From Adiantum capillus-veneris (Eukaryota; Streptophyta; Polypodiopsida; Polypodiales; Pteridaceae): a stretch of 64,000 bases of DNA. Location: assembly GCA_014529385.2 (NCBI GenBank), contig CM043959.1, positions 50,309,122 through 50,373,121 on the forward strand. The letters run 5' to 3'. Every line of letters starts with the position of its first letter. Positions within the stretch are counted from its first letter, which is position 1. This document shows positions 1-11,964 of this stretch, one piece after another. The notes beneath the pieces were generated by a model that was given only the letters and a program-made list of their open reading frames with translations, was not told the DNA's origin and ran no database searches. Made by a program: the position numbers and the translations under genes.

Positions 1-1
1 G

Positions 2-3000
2 TGGTATTTCGACAGTGGTGCTACAAAGCACATTACCTCACATCGTGAATTGTTTACCTCTCTCGAGTCTGCCCCTCATGGGAATTCAGTCACTTGTGCC
101 AACAACGCCTCTTATCCAGTTCAGGGAGTTGGAAAGATTGTGCTCACTGCTGCTAATGGCAGTTCCTTCACACTTTTTGATGCACTTTATGTACCTGGGA
201 TCAAGAAGAATCTCTTGTCTGTATCCGCACTTGCTAGACTTGGACTTGTAGTCAAATTTGTGGATGACAGATGTACAGTTCATGATCTCAGTTTTGGTGA
301 TGAAATTGTTGTATCTGGGCTTTTATGTCGTGGGTTGTATAAGCTCACTTTGTATGACAAGTGTGGAAAAAATTTTGCAAATGCTGTTGCAGATTCAAGG
401 GCTATTTCAGATGCAAAACATTGGCATGCACGTTTTGGTCATCTGAATTTTGCCAGTTTCCTGCGTTTGCAGAAATCTGATATGGTTGCTTCTTTGCCGC
501 CTCTTGAAGCACCTGTCAAACATGTTTGTGAAGGTTGTATTTTGGGTAAGATGCAGCGTTCTAAATTTCCAAAGGATGGTTCAGTTCGGGCCACATGCAG
601 GTTGCAGCTTGTGCAAACTCCGTCCTTGGGCAATTACCTGTACTTCGTGAATTTCATTGATGACTACTCCCGGCATGCACGGGTATTTCCGCTTAAAGCG
701 AAGTCCGAAGTTTTTATGTGCTTAAAACAATTTCTAGCTATGGCTGAAAATGTCTCGAAATGTACTATGGGCACCCTCCGTTCCGATCGAGGGGGGGAGT
801 ATATGTCTCATGAATTTAATGCATTTTTGGCTAGTCGTGGGATAAAACACCAATGTACAGTGCCTTATACACCTCAGAAAAATGGTGTTGCTGAGAGGAA
901 AAACAGGTCATTGACGAAAATGGCACGATGTATGGTAAAAAGTCAAGCTTTGCCGCATTCTTTTTGGCTTGAGGCCATCATGTGTGCCACTTATGTACTT
1001 AACAGGTGTCCTACGAAAGCTTTGCAATCTATTACTCCATACGAAGCATGGCATGATAGAAAGCCTTCTATTGAGCACATGCCTGTTTTTGGTTGTTTAT
1101 CATATGCTGTGGTGCCACAAGTGCAGCACAGAAAATTGGATGATAAGGCTGTCAAATGTATTTTTGTTGTTTATAGTGCTGAAAGCAAAGGTTACAGGTT
1201 GTATCATCCGCAAACAAAACGTATTCTGGTTTCATGGGATGTAGTGTTTGTGGAAGATTCTGTTCAGCCCTTGTTGTCATGTACTAGAGACAATAATGTA
1301 AGCTCACAGGACATTTATGACACTTTGTTGCCTCTTTTCAGTGGTGGAAATACAAATGTAAGTTCCAATGAGGCAAATGTAGAGCCTATGGGGGTTTCTG
1401 AACATGTAACAGATCAGCCTATTACTGATGCAGATGTACATGATGTACTTGATGAGGAAAGGGCTGAAAATGAGCACGCTAGGGGTATGCCAAAATGGCT
1501 GGTGCACACTTTGCGTGACAGTAAATTGGATGCACCTTTGTCTAGTCGTACTCGTTCAGGCTCTCACCATGAATCCTATGCATCAGATTGTTATGCTTTG
1601 GCTGTGTCTAATTTAAATGATGTTGAGGAGCCTCTGTCTTTTGATGAAGCAGAGAATTCAAAAAATTAGATGGCTGCCATGCAATCAGAATATGATGCAC
1701 TTATAGAAAATGACACATGGACTTCATGTGATTTGCCTCTTGGCAAAAAGGCCATTGGTACGAAGTGGGTTTACAAGTGGAAACGAAAGCCGGATGGTGA
1801 GATTGATCGCCATAAGGCTCGACTTGTTGCAAAGGGTTATGCACAACAAAAAGGCATAGATAATGAAGAGACTTTTGCTCTCACTTGTTGTATGACTACT
1901 GTGCGTTTTCTATGTGCATTGGCAGCTCATTTTGGTTGGGATGTACATCAATTAGACATTGTTATTGCTTTCTTGAATGGTGACATATTTGAGGAAGTTT
2001 ATGAAACACAGCCTCGCGGTTTTTTCATAAAAGGACAAGAGGACAAAGTGTGCCGATGTAAGAAGGCTTTGTATGGGTTGAAGCAATCTCCTCGTGCTTG
2101 GTATGAGAAAGCTGACACTCATTTGGTCAAACAAGGCTTTTGTAACAGTCCAACAAAAATCACATTGTATGTAAAGCGTGAGGGTGATGTACTTCTCATT
2201 GTGGTTCTTTATGTTGATGCTTTGCTGATCACTCGACCAAATGAGAGACATATTGCTGAATTTCAGGCTGATTTGAATGCTACTTTCAAGATGAAAGATT
2301 TGGGGCTGTTGCATCATTATTTGGGTATACAGTTTAAGCAGTGTGATGGTGGTATTTCCTTGTGTCAGAAAAGTTACATAGAGACATTGCTATGTAAGTT
2401 TGGACTTGAGGATTGCAAACCTATTGCCATTCCCATGGAAACAGGTTTGAAGTTGAGTCTACATGATGCTGGTGATCCTGCTGATGTCACTCTTTACCAA
2501 ACTACTGTTGGCTGCCTCATTTATGTATGCAACACGAGGCCGGATATTCAGTTTGCAGTCTCGCAGGTCAGCAGATTTACGCATAGCCCAGGGTCTAATC
2601 ATTGGCAGGCTGTTAAGAGGATTTTCCGCTACCTTAGTGGCACTTTACATCTTGGCTTGTTTTATCCCAAGGGGGGATCATTGCCGCCAGACTTACATGA
2701 TTTTTCGGACTCAAATTGGGCTGTTTGTTTTGACACGCGAGTGTCCACAAGTGGTTTTTGTTTCATGCCTGGTAGTTCATGTATATCATGGTTGAGCAAG
2801 AAGCAACTTACTGTGGCCACTTCGAGTTGTGAGGATGAGTACAGGGCAATCTTCACAGCTACGGTTGAGTGTGTATGGCTCAGACGCCTTATGGCTGATT
2901 TGGGTGTTGGACAGGACACTGCCAACAATATCTACACTGACAGTCAGAGCGCATTGGCAGTTCCGAGGAACCCAGTTTTTCATGCTCGCACAAAGCACAT

Positions 3001-3313
3001 TGAGGTGCATTACCACTATGTCAGGGAGAGGCTCTCAGCAGGAGAGATCAGCTTGGCTTATGTGCCAACACAAGACAACCTTGCAGATCTTTTCACAAAG
3101 GCACTGTCTCGTGAGAATCTTGAAGCTTTCCGCAAAGCTTTGGGCTTACTCCCCTTTGTGGACCGATCATGTCCTCAAGGCATGGAACTTCCCTTTACTC
3201 ATGTGCCAGCTCTCGTTCACCGCATCACTCCAGGGGGGATTTTTTACCATATACATGTGGTAGTGATGTGTGTGAGCACACTAGGACCACCGGGGCATTT
3301 TTTCCCTCTTTAG
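2..3313 (+). pseudogene. copia-1 pol polyprotein (protease-integrase-RT-RNase H), defective
   Basis: Visible in order are a protease DSGA motif at the left edge, the H-H-C-C integrase finger (WHARFGHLNF to CEGC), the integrase core with SDRGGE and the NGVAERKN glutamate, the RT block around LYGLKQSPRAWYEK, and RNase H (SSCEDEYR, YTDSQSALAV). Lesions relative to copia-2: a 24-bp in-frame deletion near 615 removes the first integrase Asp (HSDVCGPM is present in copia-2); TGG to TAG at 1667-1669 splits pol; the RT motif YVDD reads YVDA (Ala codon 2219-2221); and the natural stop is lost (TGA to CGA near 3163), so the frame runs into the LTR. It cannot encode active integrase or RT. Confidence 0.93.
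3230..3241 (+). other. copia-1 polypurine tract
   Basis: A G-rich tract with six consecutive G lies directly against the 3' LTR, where plus-strand DNA synthesis is primed. The same tract precedes the 3' LTR of copia-2 at 57689-57700. Confidence 0.8.
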
Positions 3314-3468
3314 GAGGTTTTTTCCCCCGTGCATTGTATATACGCCCATCACTCTAGGGCTACCTATCTTTCCATTGCACACTAAGTAATACACTCTCTA
3401 TTGTGTGCCTTGAGCGTCCTTCGTCTTCTCCAAGCTGTGTGTGTTTCTCTGCAACCCTAATTCCAACA
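3242..3468 (+). repeat. copia-1 3' LTR (227 bp)
   Basis: It aligns end to end with both LTRs of copia-2, including the TATA-like stretch in the middle and the ...TTCCAACA end. The first dinucleotide is TT instead of TG, a change at the terminus that integrase would have recognised. Confidence 0.92.
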
Positions 3469-3604
3469 ACATCTTCTACCCACATTTTGGTTCAAGCGGG
3501 TTTCCTAACCCCCGCCTTTACAACATGGACCCCACATGGATCAAACACTTGGCTTTGGTCTTGCCCATCCACCTGCAACAACCTCCAATAGTGCTGCATC
3601 CCAG

Positions 3605-4243
3605 CTACATAGCCAATATTTCACATAAGCTACCCTCAGCATGCGTCCATCTCTCTAAGAATCCATAGGCATACTGTCCACTTCGAAAAAAAACACCACC
3701 AAAAGCATCACCACTCTCCAAGTACACATCATCATTCACACTGAACATACCATGCCCTCCCTCCCAACCATGTAAAGCAAGATCCTCCTCAAGAAAATCC
3801 TGCACCTGCTCGATAGCCCACTTCACAGCTGCACTTATGAGCATACCTTTCAACCACCACACACAAACTTCCTTTGACATCTCAAACAAGTCCACACCCT
3901 TGGAATTTTCTTCATGTTCAAAAGGACCACTCCGCTTAGTGGGAAACTCTTTCAACATAGGCACCGTGGTCACCATCGCTTCCATACTCACCTCCATACC
4001 TGCCTCTATCGGCACCACCATAGCAGCAGACTTTTGCTCTCCAAAAGAAACCTCCACCTGTAGAGGGACAAACCCTCGTATCACCTGCATTCTGGTCAAA
4101 GATTTCCTAGCAAGCACCTGTGTTTCTTCATCCATCTCACCCATCGGGTCATCAAACCCCCAATTATCTTCATCTTCAATGTATTCCTGGCCAAAAGAAC
4201 CTGTATCCAAGGCACTACCCGTGAAATTAATAGGCAATTGCAA
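3605..4243 (-). CDS. acidic ORF of unknown function in element E1 (downstream part)
   Basis: Open frame of 212 codons, rich in Glu, Asp, Met and Val, with a tryptophan-containing C-terminal part (VCVWWLKGM, LHGWEGGHGM). I recognise no domain. It follows another acidic ORF (5004-4372) after a frame change, so the two may once have been one protein. It sits where gypsy elements normally carry protease and RT. It could be an element-specific extra ORF or a captured host fragment; the sequence does not decide. Expression is unsupported. Confidence 0.4.
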   Translation of the reverse strand: MQLPINFTGSALDTGSFGQEYIEDEDNWGFDDPMGEMDEETQVLARKSLTRMQVIRGFVPLQVEVSFGEQKSAAMVVPIEAGMEVSMEAMVTTVPMLKEFPTKRSGPFEHEENSKGVDLFEMSKEVCVWWLKGMLISAAVKWAIEQVQDFLEEDLALHGWEGGHGMFSVNDDVYLESGDAFGGVFFRSGQYAYGFLERWTHAEGSLCEILAM

Positions 4244-4371
4244 TTGCTCTTCCCTTTTATGAGTATCCGATGCCTCTCCCTTGCCATCTTCTTCAACCTA
4301 TTCTTCTTTCTTAGCCACTGTAGCTCCCTCCTTCTTGGGAAACCCTTGTATTGTTGTACAATCAAAGCACC

Positions 4372-5004
4372 TTACATAGCTACCTTGATGAGCATCGTCA
4401 CTAGCATGGTGCCACATGGCACCCTCACCTGCACGTCTTTATTCCCAAGCTCCGATGCTATCACCTGCTCATCCTTTATAGTGGCAACCGCCATATCCTT
4501 ATGCACATAACAAGGTAATTTTACCTTTACCAGCATCGACTCTTCGGATTTTGTCTCCCAGCTTGTATCTCTATCCTCCTCGCTCGTTTCCCAAAAGTTC
4601 AAGCTTGTAGCCTCATTATCTTCACCATAGGCCGATTCGATATCACTGTCATCATTTTCTAGCTTCTCCACAAAAGCTAGACCATCGTCGTGCCCACTTT
4701 TTTCATCCAACCCCAAGCTCTTGGCCCCTACCATTTGGCCACAATCTGTTACTCTTTCATACAAGCACTCCACAAGAACAAGCTCCACCTCTTCAAGTTG
4801 CACTTGACACTTGGCATCTGCTAACTCCTCTACACGCAGGCTCTCTTCAACAAAAGGCTCATCTTTGCTGACAAGCTCCTCCACAAACAGCATAGACGCT
4901 TCACCAACAGGTAATTCCCAAGGAACATAAAAATCATAGGCCTTACCCTTACAGGCTCCACACTTCGCATCACTGGCACCATCCTCGATGGGCCCATAGA
5001 ACAA
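4372..5004 (-). CDS. acidic ORF of unknown function in element E1 (upstream part)
   Basis: 210 codons, very acidic, with many EE, ED and DD pairs and a small Cys pair (AKCGACKGKAYDFYVPWEL) near the start. It overlaps the 3' end of the gag frame in another register, so it probably begins where a frameshift leaves gag. No retroviral enzyme motif or known host domain is recognised. Confidence 0.4.
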   Translation of the reverse strand: MFYGPIEDGASDAKCGACKGKAYDFYVPWELPVGEASMLFVEELVSKDEPFVEESLRVEELADAKCQVQLEEVELVLVECLYERVTDCGQMVGAKSLGLDEKSGHDDGLAFVEKLENDDSDIESAYGEDNEATSLNFWETSEEDRDTSWETKSEESMLVKVKLPCYVHKDMAVATIKDEQVIASELGNKDVQVRVPCGTMLVTMLIKVAM

Positions 5005-5556
5005 CCTGTTGCTTCAACAGGCACACAATCTGCAGGCTTTAACAAGCCTAACTCTAGCTTTCTTTTCACTTTCTTGCTCTTCACACGGGCAACCCTGACT
5101 ACCTCGGCATAAGTTTTTGGCTCTTCATCATCCACCTTATCTCGAACTCGAGGACAGACAAGCTAGGAATTTCTCTAGCTTGAAACCATCCGCATGGATC
5201 ACTCCGGTGATAGCCACTAAATCCTTCCAGCTTGCTTCAAACTTTTCGACAAAAGCATCAAAATTTTCACTTACTTCTTGCCGCAGCCCTTTGATCTTTG
5301 CATCCACTTCAGCAGCTGACACCACTTTGCAAAACTTGCAGAGAAACTGCTCTCGAAAACTAACCTAGTCTTGCTTATCCGCAGCTTCTAGACCATCAAA
5401 CCATGCCTTTGCTTTACCTCGCAGCATCAGCGGCACTATCTCCAGCTTTTCTTCATCACTCCATATATTCAATGAGAGCATAAATAATTCAAAATCTATG
5501 AGCCACTCGTTCGCATCTTCATCACCATTGAAAATTGGGCTAGCACTCTGCCACAT
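4830..5556 (-). pseudogene. E1 gag, degenerate
   Basis: The ATG at 5556-5554 opens a frame with SPIFNGDEDANEWLIDFELF, matching the start of element A gag (GPIFTGKESLDEWMLDFQLY). A TAG at 5365-5367 interrupts it. The frame resumes with VDAKIKGLRQEVSENFDAF and FKLEKFLACL, paralleling element A EIDAKLKALKQDV and FKLDKFMVCL, then breaks again. Gag forms the nucleocapsid particle. No CCHC zinc knuckle is seen in the surviving part, unlike element A. Confidence 0.75.
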
Positions 5557-5600
5557 TTTTGCTTACAAACGTATCACCAGGGAGCAATCAGCATGCTCCT

Positions 5601-5615
5601 CACTGGGGGGCACCA
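5601..5615 (-). other. E1 putative primer-binding site
   Basis: On the minus strand TGGTGCCCCCC starts five bases after the LTR end, the usual place for a tRNA primer site, and the same position in element A reads TGGTGCCCCC. TGG pairs with the CCA tail of a tRNA; I cannot name the tRNA. Confidence 0.5.
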
Positions 5616-5620
5616 GAAGA

Positions 5621-7335
5621 TGGAGAGGGGGAATGGGGAACACACCCGACACACAAATAGATAGCCCCGATATAACTCAAGGTAGTCACGGCACACTTGT
5701 CCTCTCAAAAACACCTTTAAAAAAAACAACTCACACTAGCAGGGCCTTGCCTGCACTTCGCCCAACGCACACACGACCTACACAATCCTCAGACAGTGAT
5801 CACACTGATCTTGCCCTCTTCTAGCTCTTCCACAACTCAACACCTCTCTCTCTTTCTCTCACACACACACAGGCGGCCTGGGGGACGCACACGCGCACAC
5901 ACACAGGCACCACACACCCTGGAGACGAGCAAAGAAGAAAGGGGAGAAGGAGGGAGAGATGACGCCAAAAAAATCCACAATGAGAGCTTCTTTACACACC
6001 ATGTACAAAATTCATATGGCCTGCTCTAAGTCGCACCATCAATCCGTACTGATGGACATACACATCCCTCACCATTGGAATCCGTCGGCACACACCTTGA
6101 TGGAAAAATTGACTACTCTCTTTGCTCACGTAATAGCTCCTCCTCTTGGCAGCCGTCACTGGCTTCCTTTTCTACAAAGCCCTTGCCCTTCCGATCCTCT
6201 TCACGGCAATTCGCCTTCCATGCATGCTTCCATCCTCGAGCACACAAAGCCTTTCCTGTTTCTCCCATTCTCTTTCTCCTCCCTCTGTAGCCAAAAAAAA
6301 AACCCTCCTCTTCTCGAAGGCCGCTACCCCTCTTCGTTTCTTCCTTTTCCCCTTTTTTCCCCACTTTCTAAAACAATTTTCTTGAGCAATAGCGTCGGCC
6401 GCTATTGCTTTCTCAATCCAAACCTTCTTTATCCCTCTTCCTTGTGAGCAAAAGTTTCTTTTCTTTGTTTCCAAGTCCAGCCTTCCCTTTTCTTGTTTTA
6501 TTTACAAACTAAGAGGACTTAAGCATTTGATTTGAATGTCGTTGATGATCGGGTTCGCCCAATGAGTTCTTTGGTCATGCCACATGGGAGATCCACCTGT
6601 TGGCTCCGAACCCTCGTGCTTCCCCACCATTTCGCACCTTGGCCTCGAACAACCCGTTCAGGGGACAGAAAAAATATCCGATCCCTTCCCATCATAATTT
6701 CTTGCCCACCCCAACTGTGCGTATCGCGATGCCCATGACATTGCTCAGCAAGCCGTAAATTTTGGCTGACTCCCCACATCACATGCAATTTTTTATAATT
6801 GGTGAGCCTTAAAAAATCCTTGCCATCACGTCTATCAACTCGGCGTGGTGAGACGTACCCGACCCATGGCAAATATTCCACAAGCCATAACTTGCTCGTT
6901 TGAGCTCCGAATGGCAATCCAAAAATACCGGCATGCTTCCTAGCTCAAGAACTTGATGCCTATCCATTCACATCACCTCAGGGCACATGCCCCTACCTAC
7001 CCCATCTATTGAGGATCTGTGAAGCCTTCTAACTTCGGATTGGCATATCTTTCACACTGAAGCCCCGTTTGACGAGCCATCTGGACGGGCTTCTAGAGCA
7101 TCCCGAATACTTCATTATAGGGCACATTCCTTGCACTTTGGACACTTTGACTTGCCATTCCAATTTGCTCTTCTTGTAGCCTCTTTGATCTAAAAAACCG
7201 TATAAGACATACATTTCTGCCACGGCCTACTCACCCTGGGCCTTCATTTGTGCTTTAGCCCTTTTCCATGCACCTGCTAGCACCCTTTGCATTGCATAGC
7301 ACACTTCCCAGCATGGACCAGCTTTGGTTGCACCA
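5621..7335 (-). repeat. E1 LTR (about 1.7 kb)
   Basis: On the minus strand it starts TGGTGCAACCAAAGC and ends ...CCCCTCTCCA. Blocks near its start match the LTRs of element A and the solo LTR at 31990-33563, for example the run with TAGAAGCC, GTCAAACGG and AGCCCC around 7060-7110. The middle is divergent. A G-box-like CACATG at 6581-6586 lies where the other copies have CACGTG. Confidence 0.75.
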
Positions 7336-10300
7336 ATGTGGGTGTGGTCAAAGAAACTGTAGGAGATCTATGAGATTGTGATATGGCCTATTGTCTAGGA
7401 CCCAAATCTATTTATGTCCTCTATAAATCCATGTGCCTCTAGTGATTGTCTACATGTGAGCCAACACTGGGATGAATTTTTGTATGTGTTGTCACTCTCA
7501 ATCCAAATGAGTGTATCATCCCTAGATAATGGTATAATATATGACATCAATCAAGGCTTGTAAACATTTCTAGTGGCCCTATAATAAGCTCTCTGTGGTG
7601 AGCTATAGATGTGATACTCCAATGTTGCTCGTAGGTAGTGCTACTATCATGAACATCCTCTAATGTAGGATCCACCAAATCTCAGGGTGTCTCGAGTGTG
7701 GTGGTAGGAATCACTCTAGGAAAACGGGTCTCTCAATCCTTGGGTGTGATCTCTACTCTAGGGAGGTGGTGACAATCATGGTCTTTAAGTACCTCATCCA
7801 TCCCTATCTTGCATGGAATTTAAATTTTCAATCATCATTGAATGTGTTCATGGATACCCATGAGCATCTATCTGAGTGGAAACCTCTATCTCTACCATAT
7901 TTGTAGGTATCTTGGTCTCTAATGGCACAACCATATGTCGGCACTCTCATGGTCATGTGCGTCAACAATGTCCTCAAGTGTAGGGTCTAGTGGGACATCT
8001 ACCTCTATGAGAGGTGATTTGAAATCAGCCATAAGTATAGAATCTGGCACACTATCTATATCTATTGGCTCAATTCTAGTCTCTAGCATAGGAGCAATCT
8101 CACTAGGTTGTACCTCCTCTGTAGAGCAAGTAGCATCCTTTGGAATAGTCACTCTAGGTGGCTTTATGGTAGTTCTCTGCAGTGTACACATCCTATCGTC
8201 AATTTGGGCATTCATCTCAATCAATCTAGACCTCAAGTGATGAACTATGCTCTAAGGAAAAATATATCTATGTGATGGAGATTTGGGAGGCGAACTCCTG
8301 GGGAAATATATCTAGCAAGTGTCTATGAATTTGTGTGGTCATGCCTACAAAATTGTGGCCATGCCGTGGAGAATAGGGTAATCACATCATCAAAACTATA
8401 TAGTATCATTGTGTCCCTATAAATTTAATCGCAAGGATCTCTAGCAAGATATACCATAAGGCTCATGGCTAGCTCAAAAAATCCAGTGGTATGTTCTCAT
8501 CGATATTTATGTCCACAATCATCAACATAAGTCAATGTGTGCTCTAGCCTATGTAATTGCACTATCATAGGATGTTCATGGGTTTCCAAACAATCATCAG
8601 GATATGATCTATCTACAACATTTACATGGGCTAATCGACAGGGACATGCATGTTGCCTTGAGCTCATTAGCAATAGTGAAGAGCTCAATTGAACCAAGGT
8701 GACGTCTTTGAACTCTAACTACCTGCCATAGCGAAGGTTCAATGTCTCGAGAAGGTGGCTTTGGTTGTAAGAATGTCTGTCAAGGTCAACAAACCAAGGC
8801 ATGACTCCTTATAGCCTAATAAATCTAGTACAAGCTCAGTATGGTGTGTTTTTCTCATTGTGGAAACTCTATCCTCATGTGGTACGTGCGTGGTTTCTTT
8901 GGGTGGTGATCTATGTCTCATAATTGTATCGGATGCATGTTATCTAGAAACCATTGTGTCTCGTGTGCTCTCAGTCTATGGTGTGGTCCCTACAACCTCT
9001 CTAGCATGTGTACTAGTTGCAGTAGCATGTGTTGTGTGGCTGCATCTATGCATGGTAACTCTAACCGTGCACTATCCTATGTTGTATATCTGTCCTAGCC
9101 TCTGCCATGATCTCAATAAAGGTCTATCTCATAGATGGTCTGGATGATGTGGAGGTGATCTAAGTCGTGCTGGTTGTGTAGAGAGTTTGGTCATTGATTC
9201 TACTACAAGGCTCAATAGAACTAATCCAAGAAGGGGAATAGCGTAGTCCACACAACAATGTATAGGTAGCCTCATCATAAATGTTCCTATAGCTACCTCT
9301 TAAGGAACCTGGTGGGGTAGCACACGATGTGTCATAGGGAGGGTACTCTCCAAATCTAACTTTCGTACATCCTCAAATTCTCATTAGCATAGAGTGGTCC
9401 AGTCTCAAATAGGTCCAAAGATATAGTCTATGGTAAGTCAAAGGTGTCTGGACCATCCTTACAAAGGGCTAATGTGACACGCTCTAGAATCTCCTCCGTC
9501 ATGTGTCTATAAGACGTACCAAAACCATCAAAAAGGTGATCTGGCAGTCAGATGTGCTCAAGCTCTAAGCGTCTGGAATCTACATGTCTAACAATGTATG
9601 GGCTGAATGTGGATGTACCTCTGTTGAGTGTCTACATGTATGTATATAGGTAATCCGTCTATCTCTCCGTGAACCCACAAGAATCTATCAAATAGAGTCC
9701 CAGGATCCATAATAGCCAAAATCTGTCAATCTAGGTCAAATCTAGTGTCAAAGAACAAACTCTAAAAATTGTCTCTCAACCCAAGTTGCGGTGGTGAAAA
9801 GCAGTCAATGGGTCAAATCGGACTCTAATCGTGTGCAAGTGTGTGATCAATGGCTAAAATAAGGCCAAATCAAGATCTTACATGTGAATGGACTCTAAAT
9901 AGCGTAATCTGGTCAATATCAAGGCAAATAAATCTCTACTGAATCGGAGTTAATGAGGGTCAAGTGTCAAATCCACAACAAATCTGGGTAAAATGAAAGA
10001 ATGCGCGTGAACAAGCTCTAAAACTGTTCAATTGATTTTATGTAGATCCAAATCAAAATTCGTGTATGAATAGGGTTTATGCATGCAATTTGGCTCAAAT
10101 TGGGTCAACTATGGCGTAATTAAACAAAAGATGGCAAAATCTAACTCTCTTAGCGCATCTAACCTAATTGTGTCTAACCATGTGTAATGAATTTAATAAT
10201 AAATTAATAAAAATATCTACGAAAAAAAACAACAAACAAATGCAAAAAATTTGAATAAAACAAAAAATTACAAATCAAAAACTCAAAAAAACAACAAGAA

Positions 10301-11230
10301 AATCAAATAATTTTTTTTGTTTTCCCAAGTTTTTTCTGTGTGCGTGGGTTATTTGTGATTTTTGTATTTTTTATATATTTTCTCATTTTTTGTTTTTTTG
10401 TGATTTTTTCAGATTTACATAGCCACACACAAAACAGCAACAATTTCACATCAATTAGGCAATCATAGCCAATTCTCAAACCAGTTTTAATCATTGTAAA
10501 ATCAATTGCTTATCTCCAATAGCTCAAATCATCCAAATCCAATGGATTTGTCATTTTGGTTTGTGATGGGGATATTTTTTGTGAGCTTACTTCAATGAGC
10601 TTTTATTGCTAAATGGTTTATTTGTGAAAGCTTTTCTCCACTCAAAAGACACAATGAAATATTTCATTACAATTAATCACAATCACATCTTAATCCGCAA
10701 AGGTTTATCCTTTCCATATGACACCCCTCATTCTACATAGGAGTGAACCAACTACAATCTAACATTAGGTACTTCACTTTGAGTTCTAAAGCTAAAATGA
10801 AAAATTGATATTTAGAACAAGGATATCTTGCATTGCAAATCAACTAATTCTATTTCTTCCGTCTATTAAGCTCTACATCTAGTAAAAATGGGAGCCCCAA
10901 CATTACCTTCCATTTAAGTTGGCCTATCACACTAACAAGAGCATTGTACCATTGCTCTCTTGTGTGTTTCTCTAAGCTAAATTCCATTGCATCCACTTCC
11001 TTAGATACTCATCCAGATACTCTAATATTGAAGTTTTGCCAGCCAATCTAAATACTCAAAACATAAATATTTCATGTGACACTGTGGGAGTTACGCTTGT
11101 GCGCACCAATCTATAAACTACCACATAGTTTGTCAATGAAGATTAGCACCTATATTGATTAAAAATGAAATTAATTGTACTTACTCATTCTAAGATTGCA
11201 TAGCCAATAGCAACTCTCCTTCTTGTTTCT
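7336..11230. other. no recognisable gene; low-complexity diverged DNA
   Basis: About 3.9 kb between E1 and the next ORF. Only short frames occur. The longest, on the minus strand at 8236-7919 (105 codons, starting MRSRLIEMNAQIDDRM), is acidic and unrecognised. A minus-strand frame near 9700-9640 (MDPGTLFDRFLWVHG) also reads protein-like but breaks at once. 9800-10700 is strongly AT-rich with T and A runs. The stretch may be an old, decayed element. Confidence 0.5.
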
Positions 11231-11232
11231 TG

Positions 11233-11964
11233 TCAATCACCAAAAATTGACACCTTACATGCACATGGCACGAGGGGATGTGTGACCAAGCTAGCAATAA
11301 ACGAATACAAAAATTGTTGGCCCATTTCTCTCTCTATAATACAACAAAACATTTCAAGTGTTTTAAAAAGCATTTTACCTTTGTGCACGCATGACGCCCA
11401 TGCTTTCACATGATGATTACCATCCCAAACTAGAATTTTTTTACATTTGAGATCCTCCCATATCGTTTCTTTGATTTTTGTCTCAAATATCTCATGTTGG
11501 AGAATATCATTTGGCCCCCACTCCTTAAAATTTAGTTGTGTCACATTAAAGTAGATAGAGCTTCTATAGTGAGTGAGGGACACCAAGAAAGGGGCAGATG
11601 CATCAACGTAACCTTGGCTATCAAAGGAATCACGAAATACCTTAGCTTGGCTAGGGACTGTGCAGATTACTTCAGTAGGAATCGATCTACACAAAGGGAT
11701 CAATAGAGGAGAGCAATTGCATTTCAAAAAGAATTTTTAAAAGACATCACCAAACAATCCCAAATCAAGTGATTGTCAAGGAAGCCGTCCATGCACAACC
11801 CCCACATGATTAGTGGTATCACACCTATCAGATTGTGATTGGCTAACATTTTGTGTGATGGAGATAATAGTTGGGACAGTGGGTGATAATTGATCATTGC
11901 CCACATCATGGCAAGATGTATCAATACCTAAACTGCGCTTCCTCATGCAAAGTTTGATACACAT
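11233..11964 (-). pseudogene. unrecognised protein-coding fragment
   Basis: Two minus-strand frames read as ordinary protein and adjoin: 11964-11776 (SCHDVGNDQLSPTVP region) and 11727-11233 (164 codons, with VWDGNHHVKAWASCVHKGK near the middle and several conserved-looking Trp). A frame change near 11,760 separates them, so this is a broken gene or two exons. I do not recognise the family. The DGNH..AW pattern and isolation among repeats could fit a transposon-derived protein, but that is a guess. Confidence 0.3.

Larger units (their letters stand above)
1..3468 (+). mobile_element. Ty1/copia retrotransposon copia-1, 5' part outside window
   Basis: The window opens at the protease active site of a copia element; integrase, reverse transcriptase and RNase H follow in copia order, then a polypurine tract and a 227-bp 3' LTR. 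It is a close relative of copia-2 at 52784-57927: LTR length is equal and pol aligns codon by codon over most of its length. The gag region and 5' LTR lie left of the window, so a target duplication cannot be tested. Its LTR ends beside the minus-strand gypsy element E1, which it probably interrupted (inference). Confidence 0.95.
3469..7335 (-). mobile_element. Ty3/gypsy-like element E1: LTR, gag, acidic ORFs, no pol seen
   Basis: Reading on the minus strand, a 1.7-kb LTR (7335 to 5621) is followed by a primer-site region, a gag homologous to that of element A, and about 1.5 kb of acidic ORFs down to the border with copia-1 at 3469. LTR termini and the primer region match element A (TGGTGCA start, CCA end, then TCTTCTGGTGCCCCC). 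No protease, RT or integrase motif is visible in the internal part. Its 3' part is either left of the window beyond copia-1 or lost. It may be a gag-only, non-autonomous derivative (inference). Confidence 0.75.

Noticed and set aside
1667-1669. Stop codons in element pol repaired by RNA editing or read-through
   Set aside because: Organelle-type editing does not act on nuclear transposon RNA, and neighbouring frameshifts could not be repaired that way.
7919-8236. 105-codon minus-strand frame as a gene
   Set aside because: No recognisable domain, surrounded by stops, composition like the neighbouring decayed DNA.
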